Below are positions 17,145 to 25,187 of a stretch of DNA of 64,000 nt, piece after piece. The position numbers were made by a program, and so were the translations under genes. This DNA is from JAXMDT01 sp046348685. Lineage in GTDB: Bacteria; Pseudomonadota; Alphaproteobacteria; Rickettsiales; UBA998. The stretch covers positions 62,001 to 126,000 of the forward strand of contig JAXMDT010000001.1 in assembly GCA_046348685.1 (NCBI GenBank), in the 5' to 3' direction. The notes under the pieces were generated by a model. It searched no databases. It worked only from the letters and a program-made list of their open reading frames with translations, and was not told the origin of the DNA. The first letter of the stretch is position 1. Every line of letters begins with the position of its first letter.

Positions 17145-17636
17145 ATGATCCATTTCGAACGCCGCAGACGCTCCGTACAGGGATTGAATCTTACCTCGCT
17201 GGTGGATGTTATCCTGATGCTGGTCATCTTCTTCATGCTGACGACCAGTTTTGTGCGCATTCAATATATGGATTTAAGCCTGCCTGGTAATGGCGCGCCG
17301 CCGCCCAAAGCCGCAAAAAACGTGACAACTTTTCTCGATATTGCGAATAACGGCGAAGTGCGGCTGGATGGTAAACCCGTGCCGCTCGTACAGCTGGAGG
17401 AGAATCTCCGAACGTTATTCAAGCAAAAGCCGAATCAGAAAATACTTGTCAAATGCGGCGACATGGTAAGTGTCCAGCGGCTGGTAACGATCATGGATAC
17501 GATCGATATCGCCGGAGGAAAATCCGTTGCCGTGGACCATCTGATCGAAGCGCGCGATGTCACTCCGATTACCGTGTCGCCCGATGGCACGGAGTATTCG
17601 CCGCAAAATGAAGTGGATGAGTTTTTAGCGCCATGA
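17145..17636 (+). CDS. exbD: ExbD/TolR family protein, first copy
   Basis: Biopolymer transport protein anchored by one N-terminal membrane helix (LTSLVDVILMLVIFFMLTTS) preceded by a basic cytoplasmic tail (IHFERRRRS). The Asp in SLVDVILM is the conserved proton-carrying residue. The periplasmic domain (about residues 45-163) has the ExbD fold with ILVKCGDMVSVQRLVTIMD. At 163 residues it is slightly long, with an extra C-terminal tail of about 25. The start has no ribosome site because the heptamer inverted repeat ends at the ATG. It overlaps the next exbD by four bases (ATGA). Confidence 0.9.
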   Translation: MIHFERRRRSVQGLNLTSLVDVILMLVIFFMLTTSFVRIQYMDLSLPGNGAPPPKAAKNVTTFLDIANNGEVRLDGKPVPLVQLEENLRTLFKQKPNQKILVKCGDMVSVQRLVTIMDTIDIAGGKSVAVDHLIEARDVTPITVSPDGTEYSPQNEVDEFLAP

Positions 17637-18037
17637 TTGACTTCGAACGCAAAGCCAGGAAGCCCCGCAGCGTCAACGTGATCTCCATCATCGACGTGAT
17701 GCTGGTGCTGCTTATTTTCTTTATGCTGGCCGGATCGGTAAAAGCGATAGAAGTGCTGCCGGTCGATCTGCCGGTTGCGGAAACGACGGCGAAGAAAGAT
17801 CAGGGACAAATCGTCATCTCGCTCGGCCGGTACGAAGAAATCGTCGTCAATGATGAATTACTCGCTGACGGTAACGAGCTGAAAGAATGGGTGGCGAACT
17901 ATATGAAAGATAAACCAAACGCTGAAATCACGGTGAAAGCGGATTCGCGCATGAAAGCAGAAGAGTTGATCGATGCGATGAAACTGATCGAGCAGGCGGG
18001 AGGAAAGACCGTCATCCTGGCTACGCAGGAGATGTAG
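17633..18037 (+). CDS. exbD: ExbD/TolR family protein, second copy
   Basis: Second ExbD paralogue of 134 residues. Basic start (IDFERKARKPRS), one membrane helix (VISIIDVMLVLLIFFMLAGS) with the conserved Asp, and a periplasmic domain ending NAEITVKADSRMKAEELIDA and QEM. The start overlaps the first exbD as ATGA, so the two are translationally coupled. Tandem exbD pairs after exbB are common in Gram-negative TonB systems, where the two proteins can form a mixed complex. Confidence 0.92.
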   Translation: MIDFERKARKPRSVNVISIIDVMLVLLIFFMLAGSVKAIEVLPVDLPVAETTAKKDQGQIVISLGRYEEIVVNDELLADGNELKEWVANYMKDKPNAEITVKADSRMKAEELIDAMKLIEQAGGKTVILATQEM

Positions 18038-18044
18038 TAAATGA

Positions 18045-18116
18045 GTTTAGGCTCAAAAGTGTTGGGTTTCAGGAAAAGGAAATAATTCTTGAACCTTAAA
18101 CCCTGAACCTTTAACC
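18045..18116 (+). repeat. Heptamer-built inverted repeat between exbD and tonB
   Basis: The right arm (18088-18116), read on the minus strand, is four 7-mers (ggttaaa, ggttcag, ggtttaa, ggttcaa). The left arm (18045-18073) is a more degenerate run containing gggtttcagg. It ends nine bases before the tonB ATG, which has no Shine-Dalgarno sequence. Same family as 17057-17143. Confidence 0.65.
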
Positions 18117-18125
18117 GATATTTAT

Positions 18126-18896
18126 ATGCGTTATCTGGAATACTTACAAAATGTGGCGTTACGGACGGATGATCGGTATGCGACGCCGCCGTTTTTCCTG
18201 ATGCTTGTTATGGCATTGTCGTTTCATCTCGTGCTGCTGCTCGGCCTGAGCTTCATCGAAATCGGGGAGCCGGTTTCCATTCCGGTAAAGACGCTGATGC
18301 TGCGCCTTGGAGGGGCGGAGGATGATGAGGAAAAGGATGAGTTGAATGCCACTGCGCTGGCGCCGATTGTGCCGGCAGCGGCAACGCCAGTCACACCGCC
18401 AATGGCAAAACCGGAAGCACCAAAGCCGATCCAGCAGCCCGAAGCAAAAGAAATCATCAAAGCAGAAGCGACCAAAGCGCCTCCATCGCCAAAGCCGCCG
18501 CAGCCGCAAAAGCTGGTGGCGCGTGTCCAGCCGACGCCGATGCGCCAGAGCACGCATAGTGGCGTTGGCACCATTTACGGTAATACACGTGATGCGCGCG
18601 CCGAAGCGGTGGCACGTTATGAACAGTTGCTCTCCGCGTGGATCGAAAAACATAAAACCTATCCGCAGCAAGCCTACGCCAGTGGCATGCAGGGAAGGGT
18701 GCTCCTGCGTATTCGCATCGACCGCGCCGGTAACGTGCTTTCCAAACGTATCGAGCAGAGCTCCGGTTACAGCTTACTCGATAGTGCCGTACTGCTTGCC
18801 ATGCAGGAAGCAAGCCCGGTGCCTGCCGTTCCCGCCGCCTATCCTGGAGGGAAGCTTCTGGAATTTAGAATTCCCATTGATTTCAAGGCGTTGTAA
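18126..18896 (+). CDS. tonB: TonB-like energy transducer
   Basis: Periplasm-spanning protein of 256 residues that couples the ExbB-ExbD motor to outer-membrane receptors. Residues 1-25 are cytoplasmic, the single membrane helix (MLVMALSFHLVLLLGLSFIE) carries a Ser/His pair as in TonB, residues about 80-150 are a Pro/Ala/Lys-rich spacer (APKPIQQPEAK, PPSPKPPQPQKL), and residues about 165-256 are the TonB C-terminal domain (YPQQAYASGMQGRVLLRIRI, SSGYSLLDSAVL, then FRIPIDF). TolA is less likely because the C-terminal domain fits TonB. No receptor gene lies in the window. Confidence 0.9.
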   Translation: MRYLEYLQNVALRTDDRYATPPFFLMLVMALSFHLVLLLGLSFIEIGEPVSIPVKTLMLRLGGAEDDEEKDELNATALAPIVPAAATPVTPPMAKPEAPKPIQQPEAKEIIKAEATKAPPSPKPPQPQKLVARVQPTPMRQSTHSGVGTIYGNTRDARAEAVARYEQLLSAWIEKHKTYPQQAYASGMQGRVLLRIRIDRAGNVLSKRIEQSSGYSLLDSAVLLAMQEASPVPAVPAAYPGGKLLEFRIPIDFKAL

Positions 18897-18945
18897 TTTT
18901 TTCGCCTTCACGATGCTGTAACATTAAGCCGCTACTCCTTCGTAT

Positions 18946-19674
18946 ATGCAAAATCATGCACTGCATTATACACTGATCGGATCGGGCGTTCTTGCCACCG
19001 CCATTGCCGTAACGCCGTTTGTCTTGCCTGGCTTAGGCTTTGGAATGAACCTAAACGGCGGAAATCTTGAACAGGAAATCGCGTTTGCGCACTGCGGTGG
19101 CGGCGCTCCCACAGGTCTTGCTGGGGCCGCATCCCACGCCGTATCCTATATTCCTTTCATTGGAGATACGCTTGCCAAGGGCGGCATTTTAAATGCTGTC
19201 GCTGCTGGTATCACCGCGCTTGGTGGGCTGAAAATTGCCAACTGGTTAAAAGAAGCCGTTCCACAAGCCGGATGGATTACCTGGAGCGGCACTGTCAAAG
19301 CTCTGACCATCGCGACAACCGCACTGATTGCGTTACCCGCCATTCTTCCCGCCATCAGCATGGGTATTGATTATCTTTCTATTCTTGCAGGCAATTCCTG
19401 GCATGATGATCCTGTCTATTATCGCGACTATACACAGCCTGTCATCGATACGATTGGCAAGCTCGGTAAAGAAGGCGTTATGGCTGGCGGCATCGGCGCT
19501 GCCAGTTCACTTGTTGTATCGCATCTCCTTGCCTGCGGCGTTGGTATCGCCGGTGCGAGTGCGAGTATCGCCGCGGGCGCATCGCAGCATGGGGTGACGC
19601 CAAAAACTTCTATCGTCTCCCAGGGTGCCGAACGGCAGCCTTTGCAACGCATATCCTTTGCTATTCCGCTCTAA
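18946..19674 (+). CDS. Hypothetical membrane protein
   Basis: Unrecognised 242-residue protein rich in Gly and Ala. Hydrophobic segments: residues about 8-32 (IGSGVLATAIAVTPFVLPGL), 75-95, 120-145 (LTIATTALIALPAILPAISM) and 180-210 (GGIGAASSLVVSHLLACGVG). The alternating Gly/Ala segments resemble glycine-zipper membrane proteins; a distant likeness in style to the protein at 37815 is noted but not demonstrated. It lies between the TonB operon and the rhamnose operon, apparently as its own unit. Function unknown. Confidence 0.65.
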   Translation: MQNHALHYTLIGSGVLATAIAVTPFVLPGLGFGMNLNGGNLEQEIAFAHCGGGAPTGLAGAASHAVSYIPFIGDTLAKGGILNAVAAGITALGGLKIANWLKEAVPQAGWITWSGTVKALTIATTALIALPAILPAISMGIDYLSILAGNSWHDDPVYYRDYTQPVIDTIGKLGKEGVMAGGIGAASSLVVSHLLACGVGIAGASASIAAGASQHGVTPKTSIVSQGAERQPLQRISFAIPL

Positions 19675-19737
19675 ATTATTGCAATCCATGCCGAAGGTTG
19701 GTAGTTAATCGCAGGCGAAATAACAGGAAAAGCGTTC

Positions 19738-20790
19738 ATGAGCACTCTCCCAAACCTACTCGTTACCGGCGGCGCCGGCTTTATCGGCTCCACCTTCGTC
19801 GCGCAGATGGCGGAAAAAGGCCACCGCGTTATCGTGCTGGATATTATGAGCTATGCTGGCCACCGCGAGAACCTGAACTGGATTCCGAAGAACAAAGGCG
19901 CGGAAAACGTGGAACTGGTTGTCGGCAGCATTACCGATGGCTCATTGGTATCGCGCCTTCTGAAACAATATGAAATAGGCGCCGTCGTAGACTTCGCAGC
20001 GGAATCGCATGTCGATAATTCGATCGAGCGCCCGGCCGATTTCATCGAAACTAATATCGTCGGCTGCTACACGATGCTGGAAGCGGCACGCAATTACATA
20101 ACCTCTTTAACCGAAAAAGAGCGGCTTAAATTCCGTTTCCTGCACGTCTCGACCGATGAGGTTTACGGCTCACTCGGTGAGACAGGGCATTTCACCGAAA
20201 ATTCCCCGATGAGGCCGAATTCCCCATATTCCGCGTCGAAAGCGGGAGCCGACCTGCTCTGCCGCGCCTGGCATAAAACGTATGGCTTGCCGGTGATCGT
20301 CACCAATTGCTCGAATAATTATGGACCGCGCCAATATCCGGAAAAACTAATTCCGCTGATGATCACCAATGCGCTGAAGGGAGAAAAATTGCCGGTGTAT
20401 GGGGATGGCCGCAACGTGCGCGACTGGATTCATGTGGAAGATCACAGCAATGGAATTTACCTGGCGCTGACGCGTGGCCAGCCTGGAGAAACCTATGCGT
20501 TCGGGGGCGAGGCGGAGAAATCCAATATCGATGTCGTCAACACTATTTGCAGCTTGCTCGACAACATGGTGCCGCGCGCCAAAGGTACTTCCTACAAAGA
20601 GCTTATTTCCTTCGTGAAAGACCGCCTCGGCCATGATTTCCGCTACGCGATCGATGATAGTAAAGCAAAAGAAGTGCTTGGATTCAAGCGCGCACATACG
20701 TTCGAGACCGGCATGGAAGCGACCGTGAAATGGTATCTAGATAATACCGAGTGGTGTGAAGCCGTGCTCGGCAAAAAGAAGGTAGCGTAA
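19738..20790 (+). CDS. rfbB: dTDP-glucose 4,6-dehydratase
   Basis: Second enzyme of dTDP-L-rhamnose synthesis: dTDP-glucose to dTDP-4-keto-6-deoxyglucose, NAD-dependent, cytoplasmic. An extended SDR of 350 residues. Seen: NAD-binding TGGAGFIGSTF at residues 8-18, DFAAESHVDNSI, the catalytic TDE in VSTDEVYGS, YSASKAG with the Tyr and Lys, NCSNNYGPRQYPEKLIP and RNVRDWIHVEDH, all hallmarks of RmlB. It opens the rml operon and its stop overlaps the rfbA start (TAATG). Confidence 0.96.
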   Translation: MSTLPNLLVTGGAGFIGSTFVAQMAEKGHRVIVLDIMSYAGHRENLNWIPKNKGAENVELVVGSITDGSLVSRLLKQYEIGAVVDFAAESHVDNSIERPADFIETNIVGCYTMLEAARNYITSLTEKERLKFRFLHVSTDEVYGSLGETGHFTENSPMRPNSPYSASKAGADLLCRAWHKTYGLPVIVTNCSNNYGPRQYPEKLIPLMITNALKGEKLPVYGDGRNVRDWIHVEDHSNGIYLALTRGQPGETYAFGGEAEKSNIDVVNTICSLLDNMVPRAKGTSYKELISFVKDRLGHDFRYAIDDSKAKEVLGFKRAHTFETGMEATVKWYLDNTEWCEAVLGKKKVA

Positions 20791-21659
20791 TGAAGGGCAT
20801 CGTCCTTGCCGGCGGTTCGGGCACGCGTCTTTCGCCGCTGACGACTTCAATCAGCAAGCAGATACTGCCGGTGTACGACAAGCCGATGGTCTATTACCCA
20901 CTGTCGATTCTCATGCAGGCGGGCATCAAGGACATCCTGATTATCTCGACGCCGCGTGATGTGCCGATGATCCGCAACCTGCTTGGCGATGGAAAAGAGC
21001 TTGGTGTTTCGCTGAGCTACGCGGAGCAGCCGAAACCGGAAGGCATTGCGCAGGCCTTCATCATAGGGGAAAAATTTATCGATGGCAGCCCGGTATGCCT
21101 GATTCTTGGCGATAATATTTTCTATGGCCACTCGCTGCCGGAGCGCGTCTTCGATGTGGCGCAAAATCTGAAAACCGGCGCGAAAGTATTTGCATACCAC
21201 GTCAAAGACCCGGAGCGTTACGGCGTCGTCGCATTCGATAAAACCGGCAAGGCGCTTTCGATCGAGGAAAAGCCAAAACAGCCGAAATCCAACTGGGCGG
21301 TCACCGGCCTTTATTTCTATGACAAGGATGTCGTGCAGATTGCCAAAGACCTGAAACCCTCGGCGCGCGGCGAGCTGGAAATCACCGATGTGAATAAAGC
21401 CTATCTCGAGCGCGGCGATCTTTCCGTGGAGCAGATCGGGCGCGGAGTGGCATGGCTGGATACCGGCACATTCGATTCGCTGCTGACGGCGGCGCAGTTT
21501 GTGCAGACCATCGAATCGCGCCAGGGGCAAAAAGTCTCGTGCATCCAGGAAATCGCCTACCGCCAGGGCTTCATCACCAAAGAGCAGTTGCTTGCACTTG
21601 CTGAGAGCTTTGGAAAGAATGAGTACGCGGAATATTTGCGCGGGGTAGCACGAGATTAG
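20790..21659 (+). CDS. rfbA: Glucose-1-phosphate thymidylyltransferase
   Basis: First enzyme of dTDP-L-rhamnose synthesis: glucose-1-phosphate plus dTTP to dTDP-glucose. The 289-residue length is standard for RmlA. Seen: the nucleotide-binding signature GSGTRLSPLT at residues 9-18, PMVYYPLSILMQAGI, the metal-binding GDNIFYG, VEQIGRGVAWLDTGT and QEIAYRQGFI. It follows rfbB with a one-base overlap, so the two are probably translated together. A palindromic repeat begins right after its stop codon. Confidence 0.96.
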   Translation: MKGIVLAGGSGTRLSPLTTSISKQILPVYDKPMVYYPLSILMQAGIKDILIISTPRDVPMIRNLLGDGKELGVSLSYAEQPKPEGIAQAFIIGEKFIDGSPVCLILGDNIFYGHSLPERVFDVAQNLKTGAKVFAYHVKDPERYGVVAFDKTGKALSIEEKPKQPKSNWAVTGLYFYDKDVVQIAKDLKPSARGELEITDVNKAYLERGDLSVEQIGRGVAWLDTGTFDSLLTAAQFVQTIESRQGQKVSCIQEIAYRQGFITKEQLLALAESFGKNEYAEYLRGVARD

Positions 21660-21660
21660 C

Positions 21661-21785
21661 CGTCATTCCAGCGAAAGCTGGAATCTGGTTCTTTGTTATT
21701 AGACAATAAATAAAGTAAGTTGACCGTTGGCTTCGGAAAAAAAACGTAATGCGATAGCTGGATTCCAGCTTTCGCTGGAATGACG
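21661..21785. repeat. 24-bp perfect inverted repeat flanking a 77-bp spacer
   Basis: The sequence at 21661-21684, opening cgtcattccagcg, is repeated exactly in reverse complement at 21762-21785. Each arm is itself palindromic (ccagcgaaagctgg). It belongs to the widespread cgtcattcc/ggaatgacg class of small intergenic elements. It fills the gap between rfbA and rfbD, and its right end supplies a false upstream ATG at 21780. Confidence 0.85.
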
Positions 21786-21794
21786 AAAAGAATT

Positions 21795-22754
21795 ATGAAA
21801 AATATCCTCGTTTTTGGAAAACATGGGCAAGTTGGCCGCGCGTTGCAGGCGCTGCTGCCGGAAGGCAATCATTTCGCGGGGCGCGAGCAGGCAGATTTAT
21901 CAAAGCCCGAAACGCTGAAAGAATTTATCCTAAAATTAAAACCTTCAGCGATTATCAATGCAGCCGCTTATACAAAAGTCGATAAAGCGGAAGAGGAAGA
22001 AGCGCTCGCCTACGCAATAAATGCGCAATCCCCGGCAGCAATGGCTGAAGCAGCGAAAGAATTGGATATCCCGTTCGTGCATATTTCCACCGATTATGTG
22101 TTTGACGGCGAAGGCACGAAACCCTGGACGGAAGACGATAAAACCGCGCCGCAGAATGCGTATGGGCGTACCAAGCGGGCAGGGGAAGAGAAAATCGAGA
22201 AGGTCGGCGGCAAGTATTTTATTTTCCGCACCTCGTGGGTGTTCGACAGTGTAGGCCCGAATTTCCTGGTAACCATGCTGCGCCTCGGCAAAGAGCGCGA
22301 GGAACTGCGCGTCGTGAGCGACCAAGTCGGCGCGCCGACCTATGCGCCGCATCTGGCGGAAGCGCTTTTGAAGACTTTGGATAAATTCCCTCTCCCGTTT
22401 ACGGGGGAGGGTCAGGGTGGGGGAAAAAATGCTGCTGCATTCCCCCCTCCTAACCTCCCCCCGCAAGCGGGGGGAGGAATGTCGGGCATCTATCATCTCT
22501 GCAATCGGGGTGAGACGAGCTGGCATGGGTTTGCCGAAGCGATTTTCCGCGAGGCAAAAGCAAAAAAGATGGAATTGAAAGTCGAACGCGTGCTACCGAT
22601 TCCCTCCAGCGCCTATCCGACACCGGCGAAACGCCCTCAGAATTCCCGCATGGACTGCTCCAAGGCCAAGCGCAATCTCGGCATCGAACTGCCCCAATGG
22701 GAAGAAGGATTGAAAGCGGCGCTAGAGTTATCTAAGAATGTCATACCGACGTAG
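21795..22754 (+). CDS. rfbD: dTDP-4-dehydrorhamnose reductase with an in-frame palindromic-repeat insertion
   Basis: Last enzyme of dTDP-L-rhamnose synthesis, NADPH-dependent. Seen: VFGKHGQVGRAL, INAAAYTKVDKAEEE, HISTDYVFDG with the catalytic Thr, NAYGRTKRAGE with Tyr and Lys, FRTSWVF, and the late block YPTPAKRPQNSRMD. ATG 21795 is chosen; the in-frame ATG at 21780 lies in a repeat. Residues about 198-228, between the ALLKTLD helix and GIYHLCNRGETSW, are encoded by two palindromic repeat units and have no counterpart in usual RmlD proteins (about 290 residues versus 319 here). The last codons (NVIPT) also come from a repeat. Probably still active, since the insertion falls in a loop region. 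Confidence 0.92.
   Translation: MKNILVFGKHGQVGRALQALLPEGNHFAGREQADLSKPETLKEFILKLKPSAIINAAAYTKVDKAEEEEALAYAINAQSPAAMAEAAKELDIPFVHISTDYVFDGEGTKPWTEDDKTAPQNAYGRTKRAGEEKIEKVGGKYFIFRTSWVFDSVGPNFLVTMLRLGKEREELRVVSDQVGAPTYAPHLAEALLKTLDKFPLPFTGEGQGGGKNAAAFPPPNLPPQAGGGMSGIYHLCNRGETSWHGFAEAIFREAKAKKMELKVERVLPIPSSAYPTPAKRPQNSRMDCSKAKRNLGIELPQWEEGLKAALELSKNVIPT
22388..22477. repeat. Two palindromic repeat units inside rfbD
   Basis: Hairpin 1 (22388-22411) is ccctctcccg-tttac-gggggaggg and hairpin 2 (22454-22477) is cctccccccg-caag-cggggggagg, separated by gtcagggtggggg and a short A-rich piece. Such units are normally intergenic. Here they are read in frame as a Gly/Pro-rich peptide (PLPFTGEGQGGG and NLPPQAGGG) without breaking the gene. 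Confidence 0.85.
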
Positions 22755-22802
22755 GCTGGTATCTACTTAATTCGTGGACCCCGGCCTTCGCCGGGGCGAC
22801 AA
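22744..22802. repeat. Palindromic repeat between rfbD and rfbC
   Basis: Contains ccccggccttcgccgggg (22777-22794) followed by cgac, and to its left cataccgacgtaggctggtat, a diverged arm of the same kind. It supplies the last codons and stop of rfbD and a false upstream start for rfbC (peptide DPGLRRGD). The related unit tcccggccttcgccggga recurs between rfbC and the next gene (23370-23387) and at 60898-60916. Confidence 0.75.
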
Positions 22803-22812
22803 TAAGGAAACT

Positions 22813-23361
22813 ATGAAAATCTCGGACGGACCACTGGCAGGCCTTAAAATCATTGAACTGGATGTATTCGGTGATGCGCGGGGTTTTTTCGTTGAGCGGT
22901 ATCATACCGGCAAATTCGCCGAACTGGGTTTCACAGAAACCTTCGTGCAGGATAACCATTCGCGTTCATCGGGCGGCATTCTGCGCGGGCTGCATTACCA
23001 GAATACGCCACCGCAAGGAAAACTGGTCGGCGTGACGCGTGGGCGCGTGTGGGACGTGGCGGTGGATATCCGCCCCAAATCAAAAACCTTCGGTCAGCAT
23101 TTCGGCGTCGAGCTGACAGGCGAGAACGGGATTCTCTTCTGGATGCCTGCCGGTTTTGCCCATGGTTTCTGCGTGCTGGGCGAGGAGCCGGTGGACATGC
23201 TTTATAAATGCACGGGGCTTTATAATAGTCAGGGCGAGGGCGGTATCCGCTTCGATGATCCGGACCTGAATATCCCGTGGCCGATCAAAAACCCGCAGAT
23301 TTCCGGGCGTGACCAGGCATTGACCAGCTTTGCGGATTACAAGAAAACGCCTGCATTTTAA
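22813..23361 (+). CDS. rfbC: dTDP-4-dehydrorhamnose 3,5-epimerase
   Basis: Third enzyme of dTDP-L-rhamnose synthesis, a cupin of 182 residues. Seen: DARGFFVERYHTGKFAE, FVQDNHSRSSGGILRGLHYQ with the catalytic His in LRGLHYQ, GRVWDVAVDIRPKS and FWMPAGFAHGFCVL. Start ATG 22813 has aagga seven bases upstream; the 13 codons before it come from an intergenic repeat. The order rfbB-rfbA-rfbD-rfbC supplies a complete dTDP-L-rhamnose pathway, used by the glycosyltransferase that follows. Confidence 0.95.
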   Translation: MKISDGPLAGLKIIELDVFGDARGFFVERYHTGKFAELGFTETFVQDNHSRSSGGILRGLHYQNTPPQGKLVGVTRGRVWDVAVDIRPKSKTFGQHFGVELTGENGILFWMPAGFAHGFCVLGEEPVDMLYKCTGLYNSQGEGGIRFDDPDLNIPWPIKNPQISGRDQALTSFADYKKTPAF

Positions 23362-23432
23362 GACTTAGATCCCGGCCTTCGCCGGGATGACATTTTTCTT
23401 TGCCAAAGGTAAGGAATATCCTACAAAAAACC

Positions 23433-24218
23433 ATGCACAGGATTGCCGCGACGATTGTGACGTACCATAGCCCTATAGAAGATGTGGTGCGCGCGGTGGA
23501 TTCCTTTTTTGCAACGTCGCTCGATGTCGCACTAAGCATTGTCGATAATGCTTCCGGCAGCGACTATCTCGAAAAGCTCAAAGCGGTGGTAGATGCGCGC
23601 GCGACGATTATAGAAGCGCCGCGAAATGGCGGGTTTGGCTATGGGCATAATATCGGCATGCTGAAAGCACCGGAATGCGAATTTTATCTGATCCTGAACC
23701 CCGACGTGCGTATCCATCCGGGCTGCCTGGAAGCGCTCATAGCCTATCTGCAAGCAAATCCGGATGTGGCGGTCGTCGGGCCGAAGGTGCTGTATGAGGA
23801 TGGGGTGCTTCAGCCGCTGAATAAACGCGCGCCTACGGTCTATGATTTGTTGATTCGCCGGTTTTTGCCTTCGTTCCTGGCGGAAAAGCCGTTCTTCAAG
23901 CGGCGTATGGAACATTATATGATGCTCGATACCGGCTACGAAGCGCCGTGCGAGGTGGAATTTCTCTCCGGCTGTTTTCTGTTGTTCCGGAAATCAGTGC
24001 TGGATCGTATCGGCGGTTTCGATGAGCGTTTTTTTATGTATCTTGAGGATGCCGATATTACCAAGCGGGCGAGGGAATTAGGTCGCACGATGTATTGCCC
24101 GGACGGTGTTATCACGCATCGCTGGGCGCGCGGTTCGCATAAAAAACTATCCCTGATGTGGGTGATGCTGCACTCGATGGTGACGTATTTTTCAAAATGG
24201 GGAGTGAAGTGGTGGTAG
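23433..24218 (+). CDS. GT2 family glycosyltransferase, rhamnosyltransferase-like (WbbL type)
   Basis: Cytoplasmic or membrane-associated transferase of about 261 residues. GT-A fold opening IAATIVTYHS, then SIVDNASGSDYLEKL, the glycine-rich RNGGFGYGHNIGM, the donor/metal motif LNPDVRI, and the late FLSGCFLLFRKSVLD-GGFDERFFMYLEDAD block with the acidic residues of the catalytic base region. This architecture is typical of WbbL-like rhamnosyltransferases and fits the rhamnose operon just upstream. ATG 23433 is preferred to the TTG at 23400. Its end overlaps the following epimerase gene by 22 bases. The acceptor is unknown. Confidence 0.88.
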   Translation: MHRIAATIVTYHSPIEDVVRAVDSFFATSLDVALSIVDNASGSDYLEKLKAVVDARATIIEAPRNGGFGYGHNIGMLKAPECEFYLILNPDVRIHPGCLEALIAYLQANPDVAVVGPKVLYEDGVLQPLNKRAPTVYDLLIRRFLPSFLAEKPFFKRRMEHYMMLDTGYEAPCEVEFLSGCFLLFRKSVLDRIGGFDERFFMYLEDADITKRARELGRTMYCPDGVITHRWARGSHKKLSLMWVMLHSMVTYFSKWGVKWW

Positions 24219-25147
24219 GACGCGTACTAGTCACCGGAGCTACCGGCTTTATCGGCACGCATCTTTGCCCGATACTTGCAAAAAATGGATGGGAAGTGCG
24301 CAAAGCCGTGCGCCATGCCCGCAATCCAGATGAAATCAGCATCGGCACCATTGACGGGCAGACGGACTGGAACGCAGCGCTTGACGGTTGCGATACCGTT
24401 GTGCATCTCGCGGGGCGGGCGCATGTGCTGCGCGAGGGTATCGAAAATCCGACCATTGTTTTTCACCGGATCAATGTGGAGGGTGTGAAAAATCTTGCCG
24501 AGCAAGCGGTGATTGCCGGTATAAAGCGTTTCGTGCATCTCAGCTCAATCGGAGTGCATGGCGATGAAACGGCATCAAACCAGCCGTTTAATGAAGCCGA
24601 TCCGACCAAACCGACTTCGCTTTATGCATTGTCGAAATTACACGGCGAGGAGGCGCTATGGGATACGAAAGGCACAATGGAAAAAGTCGTCCTTAGGCCG
24701 CCGCTGGTTTACGGGCCAGGCGTGAAAGCCAATTTTTACCGCCTGATGCAGCTTGCCACCTGCGGCCTGCCTATTCCGTTGAAATCCGTAAAAAACGCCC
24801 GCGATATTATTTTCGTCGAAAATTTGGTCAGTGGCATTGAAACCTGCATGCAGCACCCCGATGCTGCCAATGAAACATTCGTCATTCGTGACGGCATTCA
24901 TCTGTCCACAGCTAAAATCCTTAAGGATATCGCGCGCAATGCAGGGAAGAAGTGCTGGCTGGTTCCATTTCCTGTAGAAACGCTTTACCGCGTTGCCAAA
25001 AAATTTGGAAAAGGCATAGAAATCCGAAAGCTTTCGGGCTCTTTGCAGGTGGATGACCGAAAAATACGCACACTATTAGACTGGGTGCCGCCTTATTCTT
25101 ACGATGACGGGCTCGAAAAAACGGTCAAATGGTTTATGCACCGGTAA
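24197..25147 (+). CDS. NAD-dependent sugar epimerase/dehydratase (extended SDR)
   Basis: Nucleotide-sugar enzyme of 316 residues. Seen: VLVTGATGFIGTHL at the N-terminus, VVHLAGRAHVL, FVHLSSIGVHGDET, SLYALSKLHGEEAL with the Tyr-x3-Lys catalytic pair, VLRPPLVYGPGVKANF and NARDIIFVENLVSGI. The HLAGRAHV-type block is shared with polysaccharide-locus 4-epimerases next to GT genes (WbpV/GalE-like). ATG 24197 overlaps the end of the glycosyltransferase gene; a later GTG is possible. Probably makes or modifies a sugar nucleotide for the same surface glycan. Exact substrate unknown. Confidence 0.85.
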   Translation: MGSEVVVGRVLVTGATGFIGTHLCPILAKNGWEVRKAVRHARNPDEISIGTIDGQTDWNAALDGCDTVVHLAGRAHVLREGIENPTIVFHRINVEGVKNLAEQAVIAGIKRFVHLSSIGVHGDETASNQPFNEADPTKPTSLYALSKLHGEEALWDTKGTMEKVVLRPPLVYGPGVKANFYRLMQLATCGLPIPLKSVKNARDIIFVENLVSGIETCMQHPDAANETFVIRDGIHLSTAKILKDIARNAGKKCWLVPFPVETLYRVAKKFGKGIEIRKLSGSLQVDDRKIRTLLDWVPPYSYDDGLEKTVKWFMHR

Positions 25148-25187
25148 TAAGTTGACGAAATATCTCAGAACCGCATAATCCAAGCCG

